Shown piece after piece: positions 32,868 to 41,555 of a stretch of 64,000 nt of DNA; positions within the stretch are counted from its first letter, which is position 1; every line of letters begins with the position of its first letter. The DNA is from Microglena sp. YARC (taxonomy: Eukaryota; Chlorophyta; Chlorophyceae; Chlamydomonadales; Chlamydomonadaceae). The translations under genes and the position numbers were made by a program. Location of the stretch: NCBI GenBank assembly GCA_022414725.1, contig CM039462.1:72066493-72130492 (forward strand), read 5' to 3'. A model generated the notes under the pieces. It did not search any database. It saw only the letters and a list, made by a program, of their open reading frames with translations, and was not told where the DNA came from.

Positions 32868-33005
32868 TTTTTGCCAAGCGACTCCCTCTTCTCCACAACC
32901 TGACAATGGAGCTGGCCGGGTAACTCCTGTAATGATTCTGATGCATTTATCTTCAGCATTGGTATCAGCTTGACTGTTGTCAAATCTTCTGCAGCATTGA
33001 TTTTT
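32868..33005 (+). pseudogene. Partial tandem copy of exon 5 end
   Basis: AATGGAGCTGGCCGGGTAAC, TCCTGTAATGATTCTG and CAAATCTTCTGCAGCATTGA repeat the last 110 bp of the terminal exon, with an internal TGA. It lies in the 3' UTR, or just beyond it. Confidence 0.8.
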
Positions 33006-33369
33006 TGGCGCATGGAGAGGCTTCGCATGAGTACAATGTAGTATGATACATTGATACGTAATAACGGTAGAGTGGATTTACTACACGGACATCTGGCAAG
33101 ACGCAGTGGTTTGCATGATGGGCCCATAACCTACGATATACGAGAGATGAATCCCACTGACGCATGTTGCAGTAATGATATTGGTGACTGCGTCTACCTG
33201 TATGCTACGTAGACGGTACCGCCCTATCGGACAATACCGGTAATGTCTTCCGTAATATGCAATTATGATCCATGCCTGCAATCAGTCGCGTGTATTGTAG
33301 CCTGTACAGCCTTTATTTGGAAGGCGCCTAGGGGACTCGACATTTCGAGTACCATTCAAGTACATTTCG

Positions 33370-33680
33370 AGTAGATGAGCTTTGTTGGCAAAAACCGTAT
33401 GCTTGTTTCTGACTATTGTGGGCAGTTCCCATTTAGCCTCGGGTCAAGAGGAGATTGTAAAAAGAAAAGAAAAAATACAAGGGGCTCATGTCCTAGCAGT
33501 GAAACAACACCGCCCTATAGTCGGACTCGAGAAAAAAGAGAGCGAGCGAGCGAGAGAGAGAGAGGATATTGTTACAAACTCAGCAAAAATCAATGCCGAG
33601 ACTGAACAGCGCCGGGGCAGCTGGACAGTTTTAAAAAGAAAAAAGAGTTTAGACAAAACCCGGACAAAACATTAAAAATA
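33370..33680 (+). other. Ambiguous open frames, no supported gene
   Basis: A frame without an ATG start (LAKTVCLFLTIVGSSHLASG, then Lys/Glu-rich to a stop at 33,673) resembles a signal peptide but begins at TTG. The ATG at 33,375 is in another frame. GAGAGAGCGAGCGAGAG-type repeats explain the charged part. Confidence 0.25.
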
Positions 33681-33709
33681 TATTGGTAATATCACTAATA
33701 GACTGCATC

Positions 33710-33890
33710 ACGTTGATCATTTTGCTGGACTGGAGAAGGTGCTGGGTTCGAATCATGACGGGAGCACTTAAGTGTTCGCGGTCGCTGTCAACCGCCGTGG
33801 TAGCACTGCCCAGGTAAAGTAGCTGCCCGTTCTCTACCGCCTTTAGACGGGGCTCCCTGAATACCACGCCCGACCGAGTGTTCTCATTAC
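33710..33890 (+). mobile_element. tRNA-derived SINE, copy 1
   Basis: Contains a B-box-like GGGTTCGAATC, then TGACGGGAGCACTTAAGTGT, TCGCGGTCGCTGTCAAC, CCAGGTAAAGTAGCTGCCCG and AGACGGGGCTCCCT. The whole body aligns with the minus-strand element at 50,089-50,256. The LINE is inserted four to five bases beyond its 3' end. Confidence 0.8.
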
Positions 33891-34061
33891 TATCATTGAC
33901 AGGAACTATTCTTAAGTCTGGATGCTAGGGACTACACCATTCGAATTTCCCATGTAACCTTCTCGCTACTCATTCTCCTTCTTAGCATTCGCGTAGCGCA
34001 TTCGCATCCTCCTGCGTCTGCGCTACCGAATGATACCACCTGCTCTCTGTTTCGTGCAGTT

Positions 34062-35642
34062 TTGGTCAACTCTCCCCGAAACTGCAACCAAACAGGAGCT
34101 CATGCTTCCGCAGAGGCGATGCTGCTATCGAAGTGGCTGTCTTCAACATCTGACGCGAGTCGCAGCAATCGCTGTGATCGCAGGGTGATATGCGGTTATT
34201 TTGGTCGGCTGCACCTCTGGGCAGTCGGAAGTATGAATTTCCGGACAGAATGCGCCTCTCCCTGGACTTCCCAACAGGGGGGGATGCAAAGCGCGTATCC
34301 CTGGTGCATTCTTGATGGTCGCTGCCAGGAGCGAAGGCTCCATGCAATCGAGAAACCTACTAACGAACACTTTCCCCCTCCATGCAGGTACCCAGGACAG
34401 CTACCTGCTTTTTCGAACGCGGACCTTCCCACCGAGCGTCACATTACCCTTCTGAACGCGGACCCGCAGACCGATCGTCATAAACGACTCCTGGCAACTA
34501 CCACAAATACTAAGGCCTCATCACTCGAACAGCTCAAGCGCGACACAACTTGCCCAATCATGTACAAAATTAGCCCCCGTGCCGCACAAGAATTGCATAA
34601 GCAAGGAGAGTCGAAACAAGAAAAGCCGAAGCAGGGTAAGATCCATACTAGCGGCTCTGCGAATATAGAACACCGCCTTGCTACCAATTCCAACCTAACG
34701 CGACCATGCGATCAGGGCAATGCAGCGAACTCAGATCACCAACCTGCCGCCAGGACCCACATGAGACGATTTCTCAACCATGCAACCATGCGACCAGGTG
34801 ACCATGCCAACACCCAAAATCTAGATCACCAACTTGCTGTCAATACCCACCTGAAGAGACCATGCCACCTTGCAATCATACCATCGTACGACCCTTCACA
34901 CACAGCATGCCCCCACCAAAAAGTCATCATCATAATAAACACCAAGTCTCCCCCCAAAGGAGCACAAGCCTCTCTCCAAAAGAGCACAAGTCTTCCTCCA
35001 AAGAAGCAACAAGCCTCATTACAAACGAGCACAAGTCTTCCTACAAAGAAGCAACAAGCCTCATTACAAACGAGCACAAGTCTTCCTCCAAAGAAGCAAC
35101 AAGCCTCATTACAAACGAGCACAAGTCTTCCTACAAAGAAGCAACAAGCCTCATTACAAACGAGCACAAGTCTTCCTACAAAGAAGCAACAAGCCTCATT
35201 ACAAACGAGCACAAGTCTTCCTACAAAGAAGCAACAAGCCTCATTACAAACGAGCAAGTCTTCCTACAAAGGAGCAACAAGCCTTCCTCCAAAGAAGCAC
35301 AAATCTTCCCCCAAAGAAGTAACAAGCCTTCCCACAAAGAAGCTAAAGCCCCTCTCCCCAAAAGCATCCAGTAGAGTAGGCACCCTGGCCCAATATGTAC
35401 ACCATGTGCAACCTAGGTGTGATCAGAGGATGGCCCAAAGACACTCCTGGGTAAATCCATACCTGAGCATGTGCCCTCATGGTGATACCATTTCTAGTAT
35501 TTTTCGGTGGTGGCTCACTCCCTATGCCTCAGACGCATGGGCCCAGGGGCTCATACTATGGAACATTATAATAGCGGGATGGGCATTAATCACCACATGC
35601 ATCTACCTGACCCTGCCAGACTGCCCCCCCCCCCTACCCTAA
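34062..35642 (+). CDS. LINE 5' open frame, 526 codons
   Basis: An open frame begins at an ATG-type start 156 bp inside the element and runs to a stop at 35,640. Its first third has mixed composition (CRYPGQLPAFSNADLPTERH) and its middle is basic and Asn/His-rich. Codons about 297-415 hold a 45-bp tandem repeat encoding 15 residues (SLPTKKQQASLQTST). It ends with a hydrophobic stretch (LILWNIIIAGWALITTCIYL) before a C run. No domain recognised. In other LINEs this is where a nucleic-acid-binding first protein is encoded, so a similar role is possible but not shown. The frame shifts near 35,630 into the next segment. Confidence 0.6.
   Translation: MVNSPRNCNQTGAHASAEAMLLSKWLSSTSDASRSNRCDRRVICGYFGRLHLWAVGSMNFRTECASPWTSQQGGMQSAYPWCILDGRCQERRLHAIEKPTNEHFPPPCRYPGQLPAFSNADLPTERHITLLNADPQTDRHKRLLATTTNTKASSLEQLKRDTTCPIMYKISPRAAQELHKQGESKQEKPKQGKIHTSGSANIEHRLATNSNLTRPCDQGNAANSDHQPAARTHMRRFLNHATMRPGDHANTQNLDHQLAVNTHLKRPCHLAIIPSYDPSHTACPHQKVIIIINTKSPPKGAQASLQKSTSLPPKKQQASLQTSTSLPTKKQQASLQTSTSLPPKKQQASLQTSTSLPTKKQQASLQTSTSLPTKKQQASLQTSTSLPTKKQQASLQTSKSSYKGATSLPPKKHKSSPKEVTSLPTKKLKPLSPKASSRVGTLAQYVHHVQPRCDQRMAQRHSWVNPYLSMCPHGDTISSIFRWWLTPYASDAWAQGLILWNIIIAGWALITTCIYLTLPDCPPPLP
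34950..35300 (+). repeat. 45-bp tandem repeat inside the LINE 5' frame
   Basis: About seven units of AAGAAGCAACAAGCCTCATT then ACAAACGAGCACAAGTCTTC, with a 45-bp period. The unit is a multiple of three, so it stays open in more than one frame and on both strands. Confidence 0.9.
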
Positions 35643-35904
35643 ACAGAGCTACTAGACGTAGACAGGGAAGAGGCAGCAAGGCTTTTATCTATAAGGCACG
35701 GAGATGCTCATGTAAGAAGACGTGGTCCCCTGCCGCCCCCTGCCTCATCATCGGAACCTCCATGCTATTATATTACCTCCCGGTAACCACCTGCTTGTAT
35801 TACCTCATGACTCCCCAGGTCATCACCAGCCTCATACACCTCACCATCCTAACTAGCCTAATTACACCTCAACCCGCTTGCCTGCCCCCTCACCCCACCT
35901 GTAG

Positions 35905-36813
35905 AGGAAGGGGTCAGACCTCGCCCCCACTCCATACCCCCCTACCCCCGCCCACCCCTCATACTGGGAACCTCAAGTATTCGACCTCTGCCAGGCCCAC
36001 TCAATGAATAGCCAACTTGGGGGTCCCCAGGCCACCAACAGCCTCCCCCACCCAGCCATCCCCACCAGCCTAAACACATCCAGATCCAACTGCCCACCCC
36101 CCCACCCCACGTGTAGAGGAGGAGACCAACCCCCTCTCCCCCTCCCTCTTCTCCCCTCCCAACCCCACCTCCCATACTGGGAACCCCAAGCATATAATTT
36201 CTGCCAGTCCCACGCCATAAATACCTACCTAGGAGGTCCGTACATAGAACCCCTAGCTATCCTCGCATACGCTGATCACCTCCACACCAGCCGCCGTAGA
36301 ATTAGGGACGAGCACTACACAACTGGACACGGCCAGGGCAACTTCTCAGTCCCCCTGCTTAGCTCCTTCCTGCATCTACACCACCCCATTGTGGGCATCC
36401 TCACCCCGTTGTATAACCCCCCTTACACCCCTGCTCAGCTTCCCCTTCCTAACCATGGACACCGAGAGACATACCCCAAGGGCATCATGCCGGGCAGCAC
36501 AAAGGAACAGATATTAGAGCGCCTCCACCCCCACCAGGCATGCATACTCAACTTCAGCACGGTATTTGGCCATGCAGCCACAATCAAACACTTCCAGGGT
36601 GAGTGGTACTTGATAGACTCTCTCAAACACCAACCCATTCTCCTGAACACCCCTCGTAAATGGGCGAGCATCCAGGGCCACACCTATACACTACAACCAG
36701 GACAACCCAATGAAGCATGGCTAGATCACGACCCCATCAACCCTATGGAGGAGGACCTCCCGGAGGACCCCATGGAGGAGGACCAAGCCACCACCCCCAC
36801 CCCCGCCGTATAA
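35905..36813 (+). CDS. Josephin-like cysteine protease domain 1, plus a partial copy
   Basis: The frame is open from 35,905 to the TAA at 36,811. The main domain starts LPYWEPQAYNFCQSHAINTY at about 36,169. Gln (36,187) lies five residues before Cys (36,202). His (36,571, GHAATIKHFQGEWYLIDSL) lies 15 residues before Asp (36,616). Human ataxin-3 has the same layout: Gln9-Cys14 and His119-Asn134 within HWFTVRKLGKQWFNLNSL. Also shared are the helix after Cys (HxxNxxLGG), a GNFSVxxL element and a closing strand (QGHTYTLQ). A third, incomplete copy (SYWEPQVFDLCQAHSMNSQL, Cys at 35,989) precedes it as part of a 210-bp tandem duplication. Josephin proteins cleave ubiquitin; activity here is inferred only from the residues. 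It is a different fold from the Ulp1-type protease known in NeSL LINEs. Confidence 0.75.
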   Translation, partial: RKGSDLAPTPYPPTPAHPSYWEPQVFDLCQAHSMNSQLGGPQATNSLPHPAIPTSLNTSRSNCPPPHPTCRGGDQPPLPLPLLPSQPHLPYWEPQAYNFCQSHAINTYLGGPYIEPLAILAYADHLHTSRRRIRDEHYTTGHGQGNFSVPLLSSFLHLHHPIVGILTPLYNPPYTPAQLPLPNHGHRETYPKGIMPGSTKEQILERLHPHQACILNFSTVFGHAATIKHFQGEWYLIDSLKHQPILLNTPRKWASIQGHTYTLQPGQPNEAWLDHDPINPMEEDLPEDPMEEDQATTPTPAV

Positions 36814-37800
36814 ACAACCCAGACCACCCACCGCACCAATCTCCCATATTGGGAACCCCAAATCGACTCCAACTGCCAAATACACTGCATCAACATTTAC
36901 CTGGGGTACAAAGCTCTTGATCTTGACGAAATCCTAGACTTTTCTGTAAAATTAGACACTCATGTGCGCAACTATACGTGCCAACAATGGACCCTAGAAG
37001 GGCACTATGACAGTCTCACTGGTAACTATTCTAGCAATCTTATTAATTTCTACCTTTCTTCCAACAAATCTCACCTTGGCCTCCTTACTAAGCACACCAA
37101 CCCAAGATACATTCCCCACCATATTAGCCCCCACACAGAAATCGCAGGGACTTCACTGACCTACTCTGAAGGTATCATGCTGGGCAGCTCACAGATGCAG
37201 ATCCTACAACGCATCTCTACCAACTGCTCTTGCTTCCTCCTACATTATCACTCTGGATATGGACATGCTAAGGCCATTAAGCAACTGGACGGTGAGTGGT
37301 GGGATATGAACTATGAAGGCCCCTATCCCCTGAAGCCTCCTGACTGGCAACATCTTCAAGGGCACATTTACACCCTTACAGACACATCTGGACTACCCTG
37401 CCCTCAACTTTTCCAGCCTGAAATTTACTATGAACCAAACAACCCAACTCAAACTATCATTATAGACCTACCTACCACTCTTACTCACAATGCTACCGAC
37501 TCCTCAGACCAGATAGTTCTTACAGACCAGATGGATCTTACAGACTCCTCACAACTTCAACAACTTCTCTCAGACCTTCCACACCCTACAGATCACATTC
37601 ACCCTGAAGATCCTACAGAGCCCCCAGCTCCTACAGAAACTGTAGACCTTGTCTCTGATGATGAGGAGCCTCCCAAATCTAAGAAACCTAAAAGAACCTC
37701 TACCCGTTGCAACCCCACTTCCCTCCACTCAAACTCTACACATAAATCACCGACCACAAAAAAAAAAAAACAGGGATACAACTCAACCTCCCAAGACTAA
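36814..37800 (+). CDS. Josephin-like cysteine protease domain 2
   Basis: This continues in the same frame directly after the TAA at 36,811, so one stop codon separates it from domain 1. It opens LPYWEPQIDSNCQIHCINIY. Gln (36,859) is five before Cys (36,874). His (37,264, GHAKAIKQLDGEWWDMN) is 15 before Asn (37,309), the ataxin-3-type third residue. Shared elements with domain 1 are YWEPQ, the Cys helix, TGNYSSNLINFYL, GIMLGS..QIL and LQGHIYTL. After about 37,400 the product is Thr/Asp/Pro-rich and acidic (TDSSDQIVLTDQMDL), then basic near the end (KSKKPKRTS), like a linker. The stop at 37,798 overlaps the next frame by 150 bp. Both domains keep their key residues although the frame is interrupted, which suggests recent breakage or read-through. 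Confidence 0.72.
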   Translation, partial: TTQTTHRTNLPYWEPQIDSNCQIHCINIYLGYKALDLDEILDFSVKLDTHVRNYTCQQWTLEGHYDSLTGNYSSNLINFYLSSNKSHLGLLTKHTNPRYIPHHISPHTEIAGTSLTYSEGIMLGSSQMQILQRISTNCSCFLLHYHSGYGHAKAIKQLDGEWWDMNYEGPYPLKPPDWQHLQGHIYTLTDTSGLPCPQLFQPEIYYEPNNPTQTIIIDLPTTLTHNATDSSDQIVLTDQMDLTDSSQLQQLLSDLPHPTDHIHPEDPTEPPAPTETVDLVSDDEEPPKSKKPKRTSTRCNPTSLHSNSTHKSPTTKKKKQGYNSTSQD

Positions 37801-39514
37801 CCCTCCTATCCCTACTAGACCTGCCATACCCGACAGCAACAAGATGCGCCAGAGCAGGATCTGTGGAGCAGAACCTCCTACCAAGAAACCTACTCCCCCC
37901 AGACTCACCACAAAAACCCTTCCAACGAAAAGAATTAAAATAACCCACACTACCTCATATCCTGTTCAACAGCAGCAAACTGCACTCTATCTCACTAACA
38001 TTATCACTTCCAACTGCAGAGGCATCTTCTCATCCTGGGAAACACTCTACGACCATATTCGAACTAATGACCCAGACATTGCTATTCTCACCGAAACAAA
38101 ACTCACCTCTAACAACACAGGTATAATTAATATGATCAAACAAGACCTATCTGACTACCACTTTCATCACAGCAGCAAAACCATTAAGCAAGCTACCAAT
38201 GCAGACAACATTGTAACCCGCTCAGCTGGAGTTATCACACTTATAAAAAAGACTCTTACTACACATCCAATTAAACATGAAGTCCCCACTGACATAGCTG
38301 GTCATCTCACTCATCAAACTATTAACAACACTACCCACATTTTAGGCGTCTACATGCCCTGCAATGACCCTGCCAAAAGAGCCCGAATTTATGAACACAT
38401 TCACTACATTATATCCCAAAACCCCTCTCATCACTATATTGCAGGGGGAGACTGTAATGCAGCCTACTACCTTACTGATAGAAGCAACACAATCAAGCAC
38501 CTGGAGGACCAGCCCCACTATCAACACCTTAATAAATATCTAATTCACATTCAACCGTCACCACGTCCCCACACTTACTCAGACAACACTTCCTACAGTA
38601 GCAGGATAGATGACATCATTCTCATCAACCCCCCAACTGCAACCACGGTGACAGAAACTGCACACCAAATGGGAGACACACTGGACCACTTGACCCTGGA
38701 ACAACACATTACCTCCTCTCTCTTTCCCCCTCCTAACCTTGACATACCACCTCACAATCCAACACCTCAACTGCAGCTTCCTCTCAAGCAACAAGACATG
38801 GCCAAAGCTAAAGAAGCCATCTCTAATCAATTTCTCCATCAATTCCAGCACAGCCACATTAACATAGATAAAGCCTGGACTATAGCACAAACTTTACTGG
38901 GAGAAGATAAAACATCTGCACACATTCAATCTATTAGACAAGACCTCAAAGCCACCATACCAGAAGACCTTAACAGCATGACAAATCATCTCATGGTCAC
39001 TCTTCACCAAGCTCTCTCCATCATGACTGACACCTGCCCTACCAAGCCTAGTACACCAGGCACCTTCCTGCCAAGACAAACTGCCAAAACCTACAGAAGA
39101 CTTAACTACCATATTAAACACATTAAAGCACTCCGAACAGCTTCCAACCACCTTGACCAACAACAATACATGGAACTTAGAAGCACACCTCACACGGCAG
39201 GCACATACTCACCTACCACTAAAATTAAAATACAACAGCACTTTCAAAATTTACTCCTCTCTGACTATTGTCTCTCCTTAGCTGCTGATATTAAACAAAG
39301 TATTACAGAATTACGTCACATGCAGGTTGCACTCAAAGAGGAGAGAGCAACCGCCTCCATTAAGAAATTCCGACGCCGCCTCAGTACACAAGCACGACAA
39401 ACTCACAGGTATATTTTCTCTCCTGAAAATCACACACACACACCCACTGCTCTACTGGACGCATCCACACACACACATTCAGCACTAGCACCCAGGGTCT
39501 CCTGGAAGTTATGA
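37649..39514 (+). CDS. LINE APE-type endonuclease segment
   Basis: An exonuclease-endonuclease-phosphatase domain runs from about 37,990 to 38,705. Visible motifs in order: ITSNCRG (metal site), DIAILTETKL (catalytic Glu), GVYMPCND, AGGDCNA (the GDxN motif), SYSSRIDDIIL (the S-x-IDxI motif) and DTLDHLTLE (the final Asp-His). This domain nicks the target DNA and starts target-primed reverse transcription. The 250 residues after it form the usual basic linker to the polymerase. The frame ends at TGA 39,512-39,514, overlapping the ATG of the next frame as ATGA. In the other frame the line reads TQGLLEVMTKHMGKLM, which suggests an ancestral single reading frame. The long frame supports recent activity. 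Confidence 0.88.
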   Translation: MSLMMRSLPNLRNLKEPLPVATPLPSTQTLHINHRPQKKKNRDTTQPPKTNPPIPTRPAIPDSNKMRQSRICGAEPPTKKPTPPRLTTKTLPTKRIKITHTTSYPVQQQQTALYLTNIITSNCRGIFSSWETLYDHIRTNDPDIAILTETKLTSNNTGIINMIKQDLSDYHFHHSSKTIKQATNADNIVTRSAGVITLIKKTLTTHPIKHEVPTDIAGHLTHQTINNTTHILGVYMPCNDPAKRARIYEHIHYIISQNPSHHYIAGGDCNAAYYLTDRSNTIKHLEDQPHYQHLNKYLIHIQPSPRPHTYSDNTSYSSRIDDIILINPPTATTVTETAHQMGDTLDHLTLEQHITSSLFPPPNLDIPPHNPTPQLQLPLKQQDMAKAKEAISNQFLHQFQHSHINIDKAWTIAQTLLGEDKTSAHIQSIRQDLKATIPEDLNSMTNHLMVTLHQALSIMTDTCPTKPSTPGTFLPRQTAKTYRRLNYHIKHIKALRTASNHLDQQQYMELRSTPHTAGTYSPTTKIKIQQHFQNLLLSDYCLSLAADIKQSITELRHMQVALKEERATASIKKFRRRLSTQARQTHRYIFSPENHTHTPTALLDASTHTHSALAPRVSWKL

Positions 39515-40458
39515 CTAAACATATGGGAAAACTCATGTCACCTCCCACTCCACCCATCTCAGATGACTATACACGACACGCCACCCCCCCTCCATGGGAA
39601 ATACACACAGACAAATACCACTTGGAAACTCCAGCCAACTCCATACAAAACACTGCCTCTCCCTACACCTTTCTCTCCTCCTCAACCACCTATGCTGACT
39701 GTATTAGGAAACTCTCTACCAACAAAGCCACTGGCCCAGACGGCATACCTAATGAATTACTTATGTGCCTCCCACAGGAAATGCACCTCATCATACACAA
39801 ACTCATGCAGCTAGTATGGATCCTGGGAGAAACACCAGACTGCTGGAAAACCTCACACACAGTCATGCTCTACAAAAAATCAGATCCTTGCTTACCTCAA
39901 AACTACAGGCCAATAGGCCTTAACAATGCTGTAGCCAAACTCTGGACCTCCCTTGTTATTAACACTATTACTACCTACTCTGAAACCAACCACATTCTTA
40001 GCGCCTGCCAAGAAGGTTTCAGAAAAGACAAAAGTACCTATAGACAACTCTTGAACCTACTCCACAACATTGAGGACGCTGCCCTCTTCCACCAGGACCT
40101 CTATGCTGCCTACTTCGACTTTAGCTCTGCTTTTAACATGATTGATCACCAAAAACTTCTCTGCATCATGCACAGCTTGGGTTACACCCACGACACTATA
40201 GACACTATTAAAGGAATCTACACAAACTCTACTACACATATTCTCCTTAACAATACACCTGGCTCCCCCATCCCCATCACTAGGGGCACCATCCAGGGGG
40301 ATACTCTCTCCCCCCTACTCTTCATTATCTTTCTAGAACCCCTACACAGATGGCTCCGTTCTGGGGACGAGGATACAGAGCAGCATCCCTACCCTCCAAA
40401 ACAGCAGATGAACACCACACCAGCAGCTTGGGGTATGCTGACGACACTGCTGTCCTAA
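39511..40458 (+). CDS. LINE reverse transcriptase, N-terminal part
   Basis: Reverse-transcriptase blocks in order: NKATGPDGIPNELL (39,721), KKSDPCLPQNYRPIGLNNAV (block 2), CQEGFRKDKSTYRQL (block 2a/3), YAAYFDFSSAFNMIDHQKL (block A, with catalytic Asp in FDFSSAF) and TIQGDTLSPLLFIIF (block B). It copies the element's RNA at the nicked target. The frame is lost between about 40,350 and 40,420: the catalytic YADD is read in frame 3 in the next segment. The indel lies in a run with several C's, so a sequencing error is possible. Confidence 0.9.
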   Translation: MTKHMGKLMSPPTPPISDDYTRHATPPPWEIHTDKYHLETPANSIQNTASPYTFLSSSTTYADCIRKLSTNKATGPDGIPNELLMCLPQEMHLIIHKLMQLVWILGETPDCWKTSHTVMLYKKSDPCLPQNYRPIGLNNAVAKLWTSLVINTITTYSETNHILSACQEGFRKDKSTYRQLLNLLHNIEDAALFHQDLYAAYFDFSSAFNMIDHQKLLCIMHSLGYTHDTIDTIKGIYTNSTTHILLNNTPGSPIPITRGTIQGDTLSPLLFIIFLEPLHRWLRSGDEDTEQHPYPPKQQMNTTPAAWGMLTTLLS

Positions 40459-41555
40459 CCGGCAGCTCAGAGGACCTTCGCATCCAATGTGGTAAAGTTC
40501 AAACTTTTAGCATCTGGTCGGGCATTCCTCTTAACGCCACCAAATGTGTGGTCAGTGGCATACTCCACAAATCACACTCCTCTCAACCTACTCACAACAA
40601 CACTCTCAAACAAAGGCTAGATCAAATTCCACTAGGAAACTCCTATGCTACCTACCAGCCGCCTGACCAAGCCTACAAATACTTGGGGGTTCACATCTCA
40701 CTTACCTTAAATTGGAAAACTCAACTCCACTCTACTATTGAAACCATTCACAATAAAGTACTGAGTATCCTCACCAAAGCTAAAAACAGGGCAACCCCCA
40801 CCCAATGCTTACGAATAATTTCACAATGTGTCAGAGCAGCTATTAAATACCCCATGATAGTAGCTCCCTTCTCACTAACCGACATTCACGTCATTGACAG
40901 AGCAGTATTAAAAACAGTTAATCTCTGTTGCTCCCTTCCCAGATCTTTTCCGACAAGAGCACTCCACCTCCCTAAAACAGAGGCAGGACTAGGGGTGCCC
41001 TCCCTACTCACTGAATACACCCAGATTACTGCAACAGCCCTCACCCAGTCCATGAACGACCAAGGTCACCTGGGAATCCTCACTAGAGCTCTCCTTAATA
41101 AATCAACTTCCACCATGACCACTCTAGATCCTCTCTCTCTATCCCGCAAGCAACTTAAGTATATGTCCCTAGCCCGCCAGCTGGAAATTATTAAAAAATC
41201 TGACATAACAATTTCTTGGAATGACACAGAACTTCTTGACAAACTTAACATACACTCTCTTCCTCTCCCTCCACAGGCAATCCCTGTATCACTCATGACT
41301 CCATTCCATGACCTGGCCATCTATTCATACCATGACCTGGTCACCCCCATGGGAACTCACCTTGTCAGCACTACAGATCTCTCTCTTATCACCTTACACA
41401 AAGTTACTAAACACCACAAACGGTCCCTGAACCGCCTCACCGCTCACCTCTCCTCCCTCCAAACTGTCGCCTCCCCAATACACTCTGACCCACTTCCCCT
41501 CTCACACCGACAACTTGCGCCCGGTTACGCAATTGCGCAGAACACAAACCGATAA
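40350..41555 (+). CDS. LINE reverse transcriptase, C-terminal part and thumb
   Basis: Frame 3 carries SLGYADDTAVLTGS (block C, with the two catalytic Asp), WSGIPLNATKCVVSG (block D), and AYKYLGVHISLTLNWKTQL (block E, the YLG motif common to LINE polymerases). About 280 residues of thumb and connection domain follow, without recognised motifs. It ends at a stop at 41,553, where frame 1 continues the element. The protein is certainly one unit with the preceding segment, the frame change being secondary. Confidence 0.88.
   Translation: MAPFWGRGYRAASLPSKTADEHHTSSLGYADDTAVLTGSSEDLRIQCGKVQTFSIWSGIPLNATKCVVSGILHKSHSSQPTHNNTLKQRLDQIPLGNSYATYQPPDQAYKYLGVHISLTLNWKTQLHSTIETIHNKVLSILTKAKNRATPTQCLRIISQCVRAAIKYPMIVAPFSLTDIHVIDRAVLKTVNLCCSLPRSFPTRALHLPKTEAGLGVPSLLTEYTQITATALTQSMNDQGHLGILTRALLNKSTSTMTTLDPLSLSRKQLKYMSLARQLEIIKKSDITISWNDTELLDKLNIHSLPLPPQAIPVSLMTPFHDLAIYSYHDLVTPMGTHLVSTTDLSLITLHKVTKHHKRSLNRLTAHLSSLQTVASPIHSDPLPLSHRQLAPGYAIAQNTNR

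Noticed and set aside
33382..33675. Secreted small protein starting LAKTVCLFLTIVGSSHLA
   Set aside because: No ATG in this frame, the remainder is charged repeat sequence, and no splice acceptor fits.
34826..35374. 143- and 170-codon frames in the 45-bp repeat
   Set aside because: Shadows of the 526-codon LINE frame caused by a repeat length divisible by three.
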